A program made the position numbers and the translations under genes. From assembly GCA_903813345.2 (NCBI GenBank), contig CAIIXF020000007.1:22681564-22745563 (forward strand): a DNA stretch of 64,000 bases, read 5' to 3'. Positions 43,001-58,000 of this stretch are shown here, in pieces. The first letter of the stretch is position 1; each line of letters begins with the position of its first letter. The notes below the pieces were generated by a model. It was not told where the DNA came from and searched no databases. It saw only the letters and a program-made list of their open reading frames with translations. This DNA is from Owenia fusiformis. Lineage: Eukaryota > Annelida > Polychaeta > Sabellida > Oweniidae.

Positions 43001-46000
43001 AACAATATGTTGAAATGAAAATTTGTAGCTCTGACTCCCCTATCAGACATGACAAAGGAAAAGCTTCTGTTTTAGTATTCCTCAAATATACACGTTGGCC
43101 TGATGGATGATTCTATTGTATTTGATCTCTGTGTATTATAGTTAATTTTGTGTATTTTAGGCAACTGGAAAGTGTCAAATCAATGAAGTTTTTTTAATGG
43201 AAGAATTTTCTTTCTTTTTTTCCACCTATGAATAAACATCACTCTCTATAATTTCAAGGCGATGTAACATTCATGGATACTCCATGTCCTGAGGGTCATT
43301 ACTGCTTGGCGGGAACATCCTCACCCTCCCAGTACCCTTGTCCCCCAGGAACTTACTTCAACACCACAGGGGCCCAGACCATAGATGATTGTATAGCGTG
43401 TCCCGGGGGCTACTACTGTGAAATACCTGGCTTGGCTCAGCCCACTGGTCTCTGTGATCCTGGTGAGTGGCTAAGTATAAAATACATATGTATTATATAA
43501 TATGTGGTACAATATATTGCTGAGATAAAAGTCTGACTAATTGAGCTATAGAATCAATTTTCACATAATTCCGACATTATATTCTGATATGAATGTATAA
43601 TACACTGATATACACATTTATTGATTTGCACATTTATAGGGTGGTACTGTACTCTTAACTCAAGTTCTGCGCAGAGTGTGACTGAGGGTGGGGAGTGCCA
43701 ACCTGGCTTTTACTGTCCCCAGGGTGCTTATGCCCCCATACAATGTGATCCAGGCACCTACTGTGAAATTACTGGCCTAGATGCACCTACGGGCAACTGT
43801 ACAGCAGGTATGTAATTTATGGCCTTGCATCGGAGAATGGTATGTTACATGCTATGCTTATACATGTACTCATATGTACAGTGTTTTGATTCTGACATCA
43901 TATTTGAAGTCGAGATTGATGCAAAATTGATGTGTTCACCCTATGCAGACAGAGCCTGTGGGAAATATTGGGTGCGGCGCAAATGAGCGGAGGGTGCGGA
44001 GCTAACGGTCATTTTCGAATTTAAAATTGGGATATTTCTGAAACTAAGCCGTTTTGGGACTTCAAATATACCAAGATATGTGTATTTAACACCAAATATC
44101 AATAAAATTGTGAAAATAGTAGTGCAATTCATTTCATAGCGACGCAGTATGCCTTAAACATTTCCCAGACCTATATATTTTGAAATTATCCTTTTAATAC
44201 TGAGTCCCCAACATTCATAAAAAATGGTGTTCAAGATACACTACCCATGCAAATTATTTTTTGCATCTTGGAAGCCAGGCAGTATCTGTGTGATTTTATA
44301 AAAATTCGGAAATGTTCTTCAGATATGAGCCCCCTCTAAATATTGGGTGCGGAGGTACGTTTATGGAGCTGCTCCGCACCCAATATTTAGAGGGGGCTCA
44401 TATCTGAAAAACATTTCCGAATTTTTATAAAATCACACAGATACTGCCTGGCTTCCAAGATGCAAAAATAATTTGTATAGATAGTGTACCTTGAACACCA
44501 TTTTTTATGAATGCTGGGGACTCAGTATTAAAAGGATAATTTCAAAATATATAGGTCTGGGAAAGGTTTAAGGCACACTGCGTCGCTATAGAATGAATTG
44601 TGCTACTATTTTCACAATTGTATTGATATTTGGTGTCAAATACACATATCTTGGTATATTTGAAGTCCCAAAACGGCTTAGTTTCAGAAATATCCCAAAT
44701 TTAAATTCAAAAATGACCGTTAGCTCCGCACCCTCCGCTCATTTGCTCCGCACCCAATATTTCCCACAGGCTCTGTCTGCATAGGGTGGTGTTGTGTATA
44801 GATATTTAATAATTGTCCAAGATATCTCATTATTGTATGTTTTTTCTCCAGGCTATTACTGTGTCCTGGAATCATCAACAGCTACACCCACTGACAACAC
44901 CACAGGTGCGGAATGTCCCCTGGGGCATTACTGTCCCGAGGGGTCATCGAGTCCCACTCCCTGTCCCCCAGGCTACTTCCTTGATGCAACTCAACAAGAT
45001 GAACCAAGTGATTGTAAACTCTGCACTGGAGGAATGTACTGTACAGGAATGGGGGATGAGACACCTGTTGCAAACTGTGACAATGGCTACTATTGTCCAG
45101 GTGGCCAGAATAATTCTGCTCCACATGAGCTCAGGTGAGTGAAATATGTCCTTGAATTTAATCTGCTTTTTACAAAATATCCACCAACATTTACTGACCC
45201 AAAAAATGTAAAAGGGGCACAAAGTGTGACGCATGGTTATGCAAGAACTCATGTCTCTAGCTGAGTTTCTCTTGAAATTGATCCCCGAAGACAAACTCTC
45301 ATTACGTATCCTCCAAGCACAATTTAACAGTGATTTAGTCATGTGCTTTGTTATGCATACTTGATTTCTGATTTTTATCATATGTACTTTCAATTGTTAA
45401 TTGTATTCTATTTTTGTACTTTATGTCATAAAATAATGTGAATCTACATTTAAATATGGGTGATAAAATGCAATGCGCAATTGTTGTTCCAGATGCCCAA
45501 TTGGCCACTACTGTCCCTCAGGCACTGATGCCCCAATACGTTGTGAGAATGGGACTTACCAGGATCAGGAGACCCAACATACATGCAAGACATGCCCAGC
45601 TGGCTATTTCTGTGACAACACTATGGGAATTGTTGTACTGGATAACTCTACCACTATATGTCCCATGGGCTACTATTGCCCAGAAGGCACAAGGTTTAAC
45701 AATGAGTTCCCTTGCCCTATTGGAACATTCAACAACCGCACTGGTAAGTGTTTGAATAACTCCTAAATTATTCCAAAAGTTTAGTGTTTTTCCAGCTAGT
45801 GAAGCTTGCCACAAAAGATTTCTATCTCACATTTCGTCTCTAGTAATTGTATTAAGTGAATGTTTGTGCTTGGAAATACTCCACCGAGACATTCATTCAC
45901 TTCTGATATTTGTTGGATATTCTGAATCTGATATTCATCTAACATTGCCCCAGTTTATTGATTTCTGTATTTCTGATTTGTAGGACTCTCTGATAGCAGC

Positions 46001-49000
46001 CAATGTAGTCCCTGTTCAGGTGGCTTTTACTGCCCTACCCCTGGTATGGTCACCCCAGTACAGCCCTGTGCTGCTGGCTACTTCTGTAAGACCCTTGCTG
46101 AGACTGCCTCACCAAACCAAGGTATACATTAACACTGATTTTAAGATTGAGTTTTTTTGTTGGTGCTTTTTTTATGTCCCCACCACATAGTGTGGGGCCA
46201 TATTGTCGGCCTAGGCGCGTCCGTCTGTCTGTCCGTCTGTCTGTCTGTCCGTCCGTCCGTATGTCTGTCTGTCTGTCCGTCCGTACGTCTGGCAGTTTTC
46301 TCCAAAACCGCTACAGATATCACCTTCAAATTTTCAGGGATAACTTATGAATGCATACAGATGTGGATGAAAAAAATTTAACTCGATACCTACTTCCTGT
46401 CGGCCATTTTGAAGTCAAATGCTAAAATCCTTGTCTGCAAACTTTAAGAAAAACGGCTTCACAGTTGCTTTTAAAACTTTAACATCTTGTTCAGCTCACT
46501 TCATTCTACATCTGATTAGGTTTTGGACATGTTAGCTCAGTCATGTCAGCCATTTTGAATGTTTTAAGAAAAGTTAGCGCGCGATAATACTTTGTATCAT
46601 ATTGAATGGTGTTTTTGAGTTTTCATACTTTAACTATTTAGTAGCTTTATAAATAATTTCAGGTGTACTTTGTTGTAAAAGCCGATGTTATTGTTAACAG
46701 TAGTTATTTGTGATAATTTTGTAAAAGGAAATCAGCAAAAACTCATAATCACATTTTTATTGTCGGCTATTTTGGTTTTTTCCGTCCTGAAATCTTGTCT
46801 GTCTACACGTTTTCAGGTGAACCGTTTGGTAGATCAATTTCAAATTTTCAGGGATGATTCTTAGTATGAAAATCTAGATCTGATAAGTTTTTTGGCGTTC
46901 TGGGTAAATGTCAAGGCAGCCATTTTGGATTTTCCGTCCTAAAATCTTGTCTCTAAAGTCTTGTCTACGCATTTCCAGGTGAACCGTTTGTTAGATCAAT
47001 TTCAAATTTTCAGGGATGATTCATAGTATGAAAATCTAGATCTGATTAGTTTTTTGGCATTCTGGATAAATGTCAAAGCAGCCATTTTGGATTTTCCGTC
47101 TTAAAATCTTGCCCGTAAAGTCTTGTCTACACGTTTTTAGGTGAACCGTTTGGTAGATCAATTTCAAATTTTCAGGGATGATTCATAGTATGAAAATCTA
47201 GATCTGCTTAGTTTATGGGCATTCTGGGTAAATGTCAAGGCAGCCATTTTGGATTTTCTGTCCTAAAATCTTGTCTGTAAAGTCTTGTTTACTTGTTTTC
47301 TGGTTAGCTGTGTGACGGATCAATTTCAAATTTTCAGGGGTGGTTCTTAGTATGAAAATCTAGAACTGACTAATTTTTTGGCATTCTGGGTAAATTTCAA
47401 GGTGGCCATTTTGGATTTTCCGTCCTCAAATTGTGTCGGTAAAGTCTTGTCTACTCATTTTTAGGATAACCATTTGTCGGGATCACCCATAGGTGGGGAC
47501 ATTTTGTACACATTTGTGTTCTTGTGTTTAACTGTTTTTATTATTGAAAAGCAAAACTAATCAGTAATATTTGAAGAAAATATTATTGCTTTACTTTATG
47601 AATCTATTCGTCAAGCTGTTAATTTTGACATATAAAATCTACAGGTACTGATGCTAATATCTGTGTTGTGGGTCACTACTGTATAGAGGGCACCACCGAT
47701 CCTGCCCCCTGCCCCAAGGGAGCCTACAATAATGAAACAGGTCTAGAGGCTGAGAGTGACTGTGTACAGTGTCCTGCTGGTAGTTATTGTGATCAAGTGG
47801 CAATGCTACAACCGTCAGGACTCTGCTCTGAAGGGTATGTTTGATGTACATCATGCAAATGTTTAAAGTATTGAATAAGAATAAGTCTGGAAAGATGATT
47901 TTCTAAGCAAAATTACAGTATATTACACAATTACAAATAAAGCAATTCTAATATCAGTCCCATAGTTCACTGTTTTAGCATTTTTGCTTGTCTAGGTTTC
48001 ACCCATTTTTTTTCCTGTTGAAAAGGTTTTTATTTAGAATTTCTGTTTCATTTATGAAGTCTTAAGTTATTTGTTCTTAATATATCATGTCAAGATTATT
48101 AATATCCAGTAAATGTTGAAAGTTCTGCATTTACTTTCTCATTTCATGTTCAAGTTCAAAGATTTAAAAAAATCTCAAATCTGTTAATTAAAGGTACTAC
48201 TGTGAGATAGCTTCTGAGAATGCTACCTCCATTATATGCCCCGTGGGCCACTATTGTGTAGAAGGATCCAGTGAACCAGAGCCATGTCCAGCAGGAACCT
48301 ATAGTAACAGTGTAGGCAACCCCAATGTAACTATGTGTAGACCGTGTGATGCAGGAATGTACTGCAATGAAACAGGCAAGAATTTAATCTTAATTTCTCA
48401 AATTAACACCAGCCATCATATGCCATCCTAAGTTACTTATGTAAGAGAAATATCTAAGACAGCTAATTAAAGGATATTTCTATACAAGAAGTGAATAGTA
48501 AACCTTTAATCAAGCCAATTATTTATCATTTATTATGCTAGTTAGGTACCAAAAGGCAAAATGTTTGGTGCAGAATAAATGAGATATATATGAGGAAGAC
48601 CTTATTTTGTCAAAATGGCATCAGTAATGTGAATGAAAAAATGTTTCTCAATTTTTTTTGATAAATTTCAGGAATGTCAGCACCAACTGGAGATTGTGAC
48701 GCTGGATTTTACTGCCCTGGTGGCAATTCAGTGGCGACACCTATTGATACTCCTTGTGTCATTGGGCTTCATTGCCCACCAGGGAGCCCCAGCCCAGTGC
48801 CATGTGACCCAGGCACCTATACAAATCTCACTCAAGCTTCTGTATGTCTTGAATGTCCTGCTGGTTTCTACTGTGTTCCTGAGGAGGTGGTTGCAGGTAA
48901 TGATAAGAATTAAAATCCATTCAGTGGACGCACCAAATCACACGTATTCTAAATAATTGATTCTTGGTTGACATGCAGACAGTGATTACCCATCCTAAAA

Positions 49001-52000
49001 TGAAAACACGTTCTGTTTGCAGGGAACTCAAGTGCAGGTCACAGATTGTGTCCCAGAGGTTTCTACTGTCCTGCAGGTACAGGAGCCAACTGGACAGCAT
49101 GCCCAGCAGGGACTTTCAGCAACACACTAGGCCTTGAAGATGTTTCCCAGTGTCTACAGTGTACAGGTGAGTCTAGACCTGTTTCTATGGCAATATTTCC
49201 AAATAATTGGGAGAGAGCTAATGCATTATTATGTCACAACCACATGTGGTGATCTCCAACTTTTTTGGTGTCTGTTACAAATAACATAGGTGGTGACATT
49301 TTGCATGTTAATGCCACATTACAGACTAGTCATAAGATATTGTTTGTGTTAGAAAAATGAGGATGATTGAAAATATATTACCAACTTAATATACACTCAT
49401 GCTGGATCTTTCCAATTATTCTTAATAGGTGGTAAATACTGTGATGGCACCAACCGCACAACGGTGAGTGGCGATTGCGACCCAGGCTATTACTGCACCT
49501 CAGGTGTAGATACCCCTACACCAGATGGCGTTGTCAACACAGGAACTGGAGATATTTGTCCAGTAGGACATTTCTGCCCAGGTGCAACTGTCCTACCTGA
49601 GGGCTGTGCTGCAGGGACCTACCAGGTTAGTACACAATGATTTGAGAGCTTATGTGCCTTGCCCTAAGGTATTTATTACTCAATACATTGTATAATACCT
49701 GATCTGAGGTGTATATTACAATTTGAACATTAAAACTCACCAAACTTTTGCAAAATCGTAACTTCTTTTCTTCCGGTGCACTGAACCAAACACTTAGTAC
49801 AGATCAGGTGTTGTATCAATGAATACCGGTTGAAATATTGACTTCGTTCAAAGTTTATAGAAGGCGTTAATACAGTCATGTTCTCTATCCTAGCCAATGT
49901 TTGATAGACTCATTCCCAAACTTTTCATTGGGTCTTTGATTTTGTTTAGGATTTGACCACACAACCATTGTGTAAGACATGTGAACCCGGCTACTACTGT
50001 GTGGCTAACTCCACCACATATACCACCCAGCCCTGCCCCGCAGGTCATTACTGCCCCGCTGGCACTGAATACGACAAACAGTTCAAGTGCCCCCAAGGAA
50101 CATTCAATAACATGACAGGTAAGTGGGATTTATGAAATCTAGTTTTATTTTCAGGATTTTGAATTTCAGGATTTTTTATTGTGCAGAACAAACAACACTG
50201 TATTTCCGAGTAATGATAAAATTGGTGGGGGTTTAATTTTCACTTGGCTTATTAATATTTGGGAATTGTGTTGAAAAGAAGCATGGATTCACTGAAAAAG
50301 GTTAATGCTTTTTGTATGTGGGGGAGGGTAGATACTTGGGCTGTCATTTTAGCAATAATTTAATAGCTTTTAGGAGGTACAGTGGAAATGCTTTACAGAT
50401 GTACTGCATTGTATTAATTCTTGACCAGAGAGTGAATTTTGCAAATTACATGTATATGTATTTCAAACTCTGTATAATTTTGATGTGTGGAATTTGTTTT
50501 ATAAATTATGATTTTTTGGGGAGTTTTTAGGTAGTTCTGCAATCCGCACTTTCACAAAAAAAATTCTGAAAAATCATTTCAATGTAAAACATGCGAAAGA
50601 TATTACCATTCACCATTAATTTCATTGATATTTGGTAATGAGAACAATCTGCGTAAAGAATTCTTAAACACACGGAACTACCTAAAGCAAAGACTGTTCA
50701 ATAGTTTTTATGATTTTCATATGAACAGAATGTTGCAGATGAATTTCATGAAAGTTATTGAACACTCTTTGTGTCATAAAATTGCATGCTCTGAGTGAAT
50801 TATTATTTAAATGCATGTTTTAATTTATTTTCACATTTGGAATGAAAAACACTTTAACATTATATAAGTTTGGAGTTATTTTTAAATTCATACAGTGTTA
50901 TGTTTGGTAAAAGGCAACCAACATTGGACATAATTAAACATCTGCTTTTCTGACAGTTTCAAGGAATATGTCAAATTAATAATGTCAGTTTTTGAAATAT
51001 ATTACCGGAGTTAATAATCTTCCACTTAATAGGTGAATTATTTCTATACCAATAAAATATCATTGTCCCAATTGTAAAATCAGTATTTTCTTAACTCTTG
51101 AAGTTGACCTCCTTAGAACATTCATAAAGCAGATCTTTAATGAAAAGTCTGAAATAATATTATGAATACATCTAGGTGCATTGTCTAAAGATTGCAGTTA
51201 AAAATGGCACTAATATAATACATATGAGCTGATATAAAGCTGAGTGGTTATAGAAAGCACTGTATCAAATTCTGTACAATAAGCATTCACCAATTTAAAA
51301 AATCAGCTATTTTTTCCCAAAAGAAATACATCATAGAGCAGGTCCATGTGCCCAATGGGTGCTTATTGTTTTGAATATGGTACAGTATAAACTTGCTATG
51401 TGCATAACATTCTGCCGTACATGTGGTTTTAACAGTCTTCAGATTTCCCATAATTCTCAACTGAGGGGTTCAGTCTAAGAATAGAACCCATACAGTCATG
51501 TGTTAGACCATTAATGGCAACGGCGTCCATATATAGATGTCTCTGTGCTGGTAAAAGGGAAAACTGGAGCTTCTGTCGATTTTGACCCTACATGCCTGAG
51601 TATATTATAAACATCACAAGAATTCAAATGTGTAAAAAGTGGAGATATACAAGAAGTAAAGTAATTCAAAAATTACTATTATCCCATCTGTCAACCTTTT
51701 TAAATGATTTGCTTTACTGAAACAACTAAATCCTGGACACTTTCTTTCCAACTACATTCAAACTTGATTGAAGAGATTTCAGTTTGAAGAATTGTAAGGC
51801 TCAAGTGATATTATAGAGCAAAGAAGCTAGGCATGTAGGATCAGGTTGTAGTTTATGTTAACACCAGGCACGTCACTGCATGTGTTGTTTGTTGTTCTAA
51901 AGTTCAAGTGAGCAATACTTCATGCACCCCCTGTACTCCTGGCTGGTACTGCGCCAATGATGGGATGTCGCAGGAAACATCGGAATGTGACCCAGGATGG

Positions 52001-55000
52001 TATTGTACTGTGGGATCCTGGCTCCCACAGCCCTCAGCTCCTGAGGGAGACATGTGTCTAGCAGGTATGGTATCACGACCCACTCACATGTCACTATATA
52101 AAACAATGTTTTCATATGTTGTTCTTGTCCATGCATGTGTTTGCATTTTTAATGTTTGTGGAATTTTCTAACATTTGCACTTTAACGTAATGTTTTTGAT
52201 TTTTCATAATTTTTATTTAAGACATCATGTTACACCTGTATATTGGAGATAAAATGTATATGATTGTGTGATCCCATGTTTACTCATTTCCATTGTTTAA
52301 TTAAAATACAATGTATAGAGTGAAGCTCTTTAAATGTCACTTCCCATTTTGAAAACATATCCTTTGTTTTCTTGTAATTAAACAATTTATATAAATATAT
52401 GTTAGATTTAATATCACTCTCAAGTTGAGACCCTGCTTCCTTCAACCCTGCTTTTTGAAGAACCCTGCTTTTTGAAAGAATGAAATACATATTTTTACCA
52501 TCCAAATTGTTTGAACCATTTCCATCCTTCCCCTTCGGCCTTCCCCATCCTTTTCCCTCCTGAAAACTGACTAATATCGAATAATAAAAGTATACCAATT
52601 TGAAAAACTGAAAATATTAGTAAGAAATCATACTTTAATTTAAAGTCATTTTTTGCATCATTGAAAATGATGAGACAGGTCATTAATATGGTGTTAACAG
52701 ACCATAATGATGAATTTCCTAGCTTTGCTAGTCCCCTCTCAATATATGAATTCTCAATCCACATGTGCGAATGCGTCAAATGAATTATACAAATATGATC
52801 AAAAGGCACTTCTTTATTTACTTATACACTGATTGGGAAAAGTTTCAAGGATCTACTGACTGGAGAATGTTTTGTAGGTGCCTATTGTCCCCAGGGTAGC
52901 TCAGCTCCTCGTACATGTGACCCAGGACAATATTGTGATGTGGATGCCATGGCAACACCTAGAGGGCCCTGTGCTGCAGGATACTATTGTACCAATGGAT
53001 CTATGACAGCGACACCTACTGGACTTGGAGGTAAAATAATACTTCAACCCTGCATCTAAAAAGTGTCTTAAACACTGCTGGAAAAGGCTGCAAGAAGTTG
53101 TTGAGAAATCTAAACTATTTTAACCAATGCAAATTGTTGGATTTGCTATCTTTATATGAAAGTTCATTTGTAGCAATGATAACCAAATTTGGCACATCAT
53201 TGAACCATGGTATAACATATTGTTTGTTGAAGTTATAGTTAATTTGCTTACCTCACATCATCAGTATCTATAGATAAGCCATTTCCTGTATGCAATGACT
53301 GGCATTCCCCACAGTTTTTTGGTAAAAATTCATACTAACGTTTTTACATTGAAGGTGATGAATGTAGTGCAGGTCACTATTGTGTAGAGGGCAGTTATAT
53401 GGAAGCCCCCTGCCCCCCAGGTACATACCTACCAAGCACTAGGGCTGAAAACATCACATATTGTATCCCATGTACAGCTGGCTCTTACTGCAATGACAGT
53501 GGACTTAGCATGCCTGAAGGACTTTGTGATCCAGGTAAGAGGAACTATGTAGACTATGGTAATGGAGACCATATGAGAGAATGTAAATGTAACATGTACT
53601 ACAGTGGTCCTTATCTTCACCTGTATTTTGTGAAATTGCAAAGGTCCACTATACTATTTAGAATAACATTACACAATGATCTAGACTTGGTTTATTAACT
53701 ATGATATCCAAATTGGTTATAAAATGATATATACTCTGCATTTTCTTAAAATAATTGAGTCTTTTATGTTTATTTTGTAGGGTTTTTCTGTCCTGAGGGT
53801 CAGACTGTTCCCCACCCTAATGCTTACCCCTGTTCCCCTGGGTACTACTGTGAGACTGGCTCCCCCATGGAGACAATCTGTCCCTCGGGAACCTACCAGG
53901 ATGAAGCACAGCAGAGCACTTGTAAATGGTGCCTCCCAGGTTACTATTGCGACAATAGTGCAAGCCCTGTAGTGAATGTCACATTGTATGTTTGCCCTGA
54001 AGGACACTATTGCCCCAATGCCACCACAAGTGCAACTCAGTTCCCATGCCCAGCTGGGACATTTAACAATGATACTGGGCTGAGTGACTCTAACCAGTGC
54101 TTGCCCTGTCTCGGGGGATACTATTGTGCAGGTAATAATAAATATTTTATAATTTACATATAAAGTATCCAATGATTTTTACATGACGTGTAATTGATTT
54201 TCACATACCTAGTTGTCTCACTGATCATTCTAATCTTTTTTTAAAAACCACTGGCCAAATGATAAAAGAAAAGGTAGTGTTAGATGTAGGATGATCATTT
54301 TATAAATGATGCAAATAAAGGAAATTGATTCGATGCTTATGATTGTAAGTCTTGTAAGATTAGCACCAGAGATTAGACATAGAGGGGTGTTGTTTAACTC
54401 TCCACTTTGACCCCCAGTGATTTGTACTTTCTGTCTTTACTTACCCATGTATCTGCCTTACTTTCACTCACCAATTTGTTTTTTTTGTTGTTTTCAGGAG
54501 GAGGTATCGTGTACCCAACAACCCCCTGCAGTGCAGGCTACTACTGCAGACAAGGGGCAGAGAGTGCCACACCAACACAAGACTCTAACGCTCATGAGTG
54601 CCCTGTAGGCTACTACTGCCCAGAGCAGACAGCTGAACCAATAGCTTGCCCCGCTGGCACATTCTCCAACAATACCAGACTGCAGAATGTCACTGATTGT
54701 ACACAGTGTACCCAAGGTAGGCAGGCCTGTAGCTAGTTTTTGCCAAGGGGGTTCACTTTTCAAAAGAGATGAAAGCCTATGTATAATGATGTACTACTAA
54801 TAGAATAAGAAAACCTAAGACATGCCAAAGTTAGACAAGAGTTTTATAATGGAATAGATAAATAAAATAGAAATCTATTAGTATGGAATTTGGGAATATT
54901 TTGAATTTGAATTTCTATAATCCCCTTTCTCTTTCCATTAGTAGATAAGAGAGGGCCTGCTTTATCAGAATGTCCTATAAATGTAATTATTGTTGTTTCT

Positions 55001-58000
55001 CCAGGCTGGTATTGTGATAATATTGCACTTACGGAACCAACTGCCGAATGCCATGCTGGGTACTTCTGTATAGAGGGCGCCAGCACTGCAGAGAGGGAGG
55101 TGTGCCCAAGTGGCAAATACTGCCCAATTGGAACCCACTCACCATACAGGTAAACCATGGAATATACTCATACACTGCATTAGGTTAAATAACATTCATT
55201 TAACATTAGTTTTAGTTTTATGTGAAAGTAATTTCACTTTGATGATGATAAAAAAGGTCCAACAATCACTAAACCATTGACTGCTAGACAAGAACATAAT
55301 ATGATATGATAATGTGTGATTGCTGTTTTTTTCATAATTTTAAGTTGTAATTAAAAGAGGGAAATCATACCTTAATTACTTTTTGGAAAAAACTGCCTTT
55401 GTTAAAGTAATTAATCATAATATTGAAATGCAATTTAGTGCAATAATCTTTTTGGAAGTTCAGATGCCCCACTTATACATATTGCTGCTATATATTAAGT
55501 GTTTATTGATTTAGATGTCCTGCTGGTACATACTCCAACAACACTCACTTGGAGGCAGACTCTGACTGTACCAATTGTACTGCAGGATGGTACTGCCAAC
55601 AGACAGGCCTGACAGCACCTGAAGACCAATGTCAACAGGGCTACTACTGCCCCGAGGGTTAGTTTAAAGTATTAGGGCATCATATGTTTTAAAATCCATT
55701 AAAAGTGACGATTATCTTTCATTTAAGATGCCTATGTCATGGGAGTTTAGATGATAAATGACCTAAATAAGTTTATTCTACATTCTTATTTAGATATACT
55801 TGTAATAGATCATTTTGAATTAAGCTTTCCAATTACACATGAAGGACTGATATCACAGATTCATATCTGTATTTCTTTTTTCGGACAGGATCTGCTACGC
55901 CAAATCCAATTGTGTGTCCTCTTGGGCTGCATTGTCCCACAGGCTCAGCTGTTCCCCAAGATTGTGCCCCGGGGTATTACACCAACACTACAGGGGCCTG
56001 GACCTGTGATATTTGTCCCGATGGATTCTATTGTGTACCCGAGAATGTAACAGCGGGAGAACCTGCTACAGGGTACCATGATTGCCCCGCAGGATATTAC
56101 TGCCCCAGTGGAACATATCTTAATTGGCAACCATGTCCCAAAGGAACATATAGCGACCAGACTAATTTATATAGGGTAAGTGAGTGACCACTCAGTTTTA
56201 GTACCTTGCCAAAGTCTTTATAATTTTTTTATTCTAACTTTCTATCCATAAATCAAATAGTAATAATCATACATATGAGCGACTTTGTTAAAAAACATTA
56301 TAAGCTACTTTGACAATAATAAAAATAAGAAAATAACGAGAGCTTAAGTGATCTGATAAAAATACTATAATGTGTCAAAAGTCTGCCTGGGGTCCCTCAA
56401 CACAGTTCCTGATAAACACTGCACTTAACCTCAAAACATCAATATTTTGCTCATATGAGAGTCTTTATATCATAAGTGAGAAGAAAAACTTTCGCTATTC
56501 ATGACAGTCATTTTACTTTTGAGGTCAGAAATGCAAATTATACACTATACTGTAATTTCATACTTCTTTACATTTATTTTAGGTAAGGCTGGTGTAATTT
56601 TCAAATTGAAAGCTTTCAGTTCAATTTATAAATTCTTTAGTCATGCTCACATATATTGTTGATAATGGGTTGCACCAGATTAAGCTATTATAGTCTATTA
56701 CACTTGGAGTATTGGTCATTACAGGTTGAACAGTGCAGAGACTGTGATGGAGGCTACTATTGTAACATTGAAGCTGCCACCAATGTGACATCCTTCTGTG
56801 CTGCTGGTCACTACTGTGAATCAGGGGTAGACCGCTCAAACCCAGATAATGCCCAAGTCAACAGCACATATCCTGCAAACTGTCCACTCCTTGGAGGACA
56901 TACAGGCTATGGGGATGTATGCCCTCGTGGCAATAAATGCCCTCTGGGGAGTGCTCTCCCTGAAGGCTGCCCACCCGGGACATACCAAGACCAGGAAGGC
57001 CAGAGTGTTTGTATCACATGCCCTGAAGGTCATTATTGTACTGCCAACTCTACAGACTACTCAGATAAGCCATGTCCTAGTGGTTATTACTGCCCCGAAG
57101 GTACAACAAGGGCTGATGAATTTCCTTGCCAAGCTGGCAGTTTTAATCCATTCACGATGCAGACCAATGAGACGGCTTGTAAGCCATGTACACCTGGTTA
57201 CTACTGTCTCACAAGTTCACTGTCAGCACCTACAAATAACTGCTCGTAAGTAACATTCTGTGAGAAATTCAATATTGTCATTTCTAGCTCACATGGTGAG
57301 CTATTGCGATCACTCACTTGTCCATCTGTCTGTCTGTCCGTCCATCTATCTGTCTGTCTGTCTGTCTGTCAACAATTGGCCCATTTTAAAGCCTCTGTCA
57401 ATAGGATTCACATTTTAAGTTATTATCAATATAGAAAACTTCCCTATGACTCCTGGCTCAAAAGATTGCCTATTTTCAAAATGGTCGCCATTTTTGTCTC
57501 GCGAAATTCACTTTTGGCCCATTTTCTAGCTATACAAATAATTTCAGGTGTCCTGCATTGTAAAAAGCCATGTCACAGTAAAGAGTGTATGAGATAATTT
57601 TGTTACAAAAAATCAGCAAAAAATTATATCCATTTTTTATCTTCAGCCATTTAGTTAACATTGATTTGTCCATCTGTCTCATGAAATCCACTTCTGGACA
57701 ATTTGCCCCAAAACTTCTGTCGATAGGATTCCCATTTTAAGTTATTTTTGTTCAACATCAATACAAAAAATCCCCTATGACTCCTGGTTCAAAAGCGTTA
57801 CTATTTTCAAGATGGTTGGCATTTTTGTCTTGCTAAATTCACTTTTGAACCATTTGCAAGCTTTACAAATAATTTCAGGTGTCCTGCATCGTAAAAATCC
57901 ATGTCACTGTAAAGAGAAGTTGTATGAAATAATTTTGTTACAAAAAATAGGCAAAAAATGTTTTCCATTTTTTTTTTTATTTTCTGCCACTTTAGCCATC

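Noticed and set aside
43941-44784. Two 63-codon open frames of nearly identical sequence
   Set aside because: They are the same arm read from both halves of the palindrome; no start context or homology.
46141-46381. Overlapping open frames on both strands with Leu-Ser-Val-Cys or Thr-Asp-Arg runs
   Set aside because: They are translations of the (GTCTGTCC)-type microsatellite at the end of a mobile element.
53717-54172. A long minus-strand open frame of 151 codons (with similar ones at 21616-21960, 24886-25230, 44944-45393 and 63275-63622)
   Set aside because: Antisense shadows of cysteine-rich exons: the plus strand has the conserved motifs and matched splice sites, and the minus-strand products have no recognisable features.
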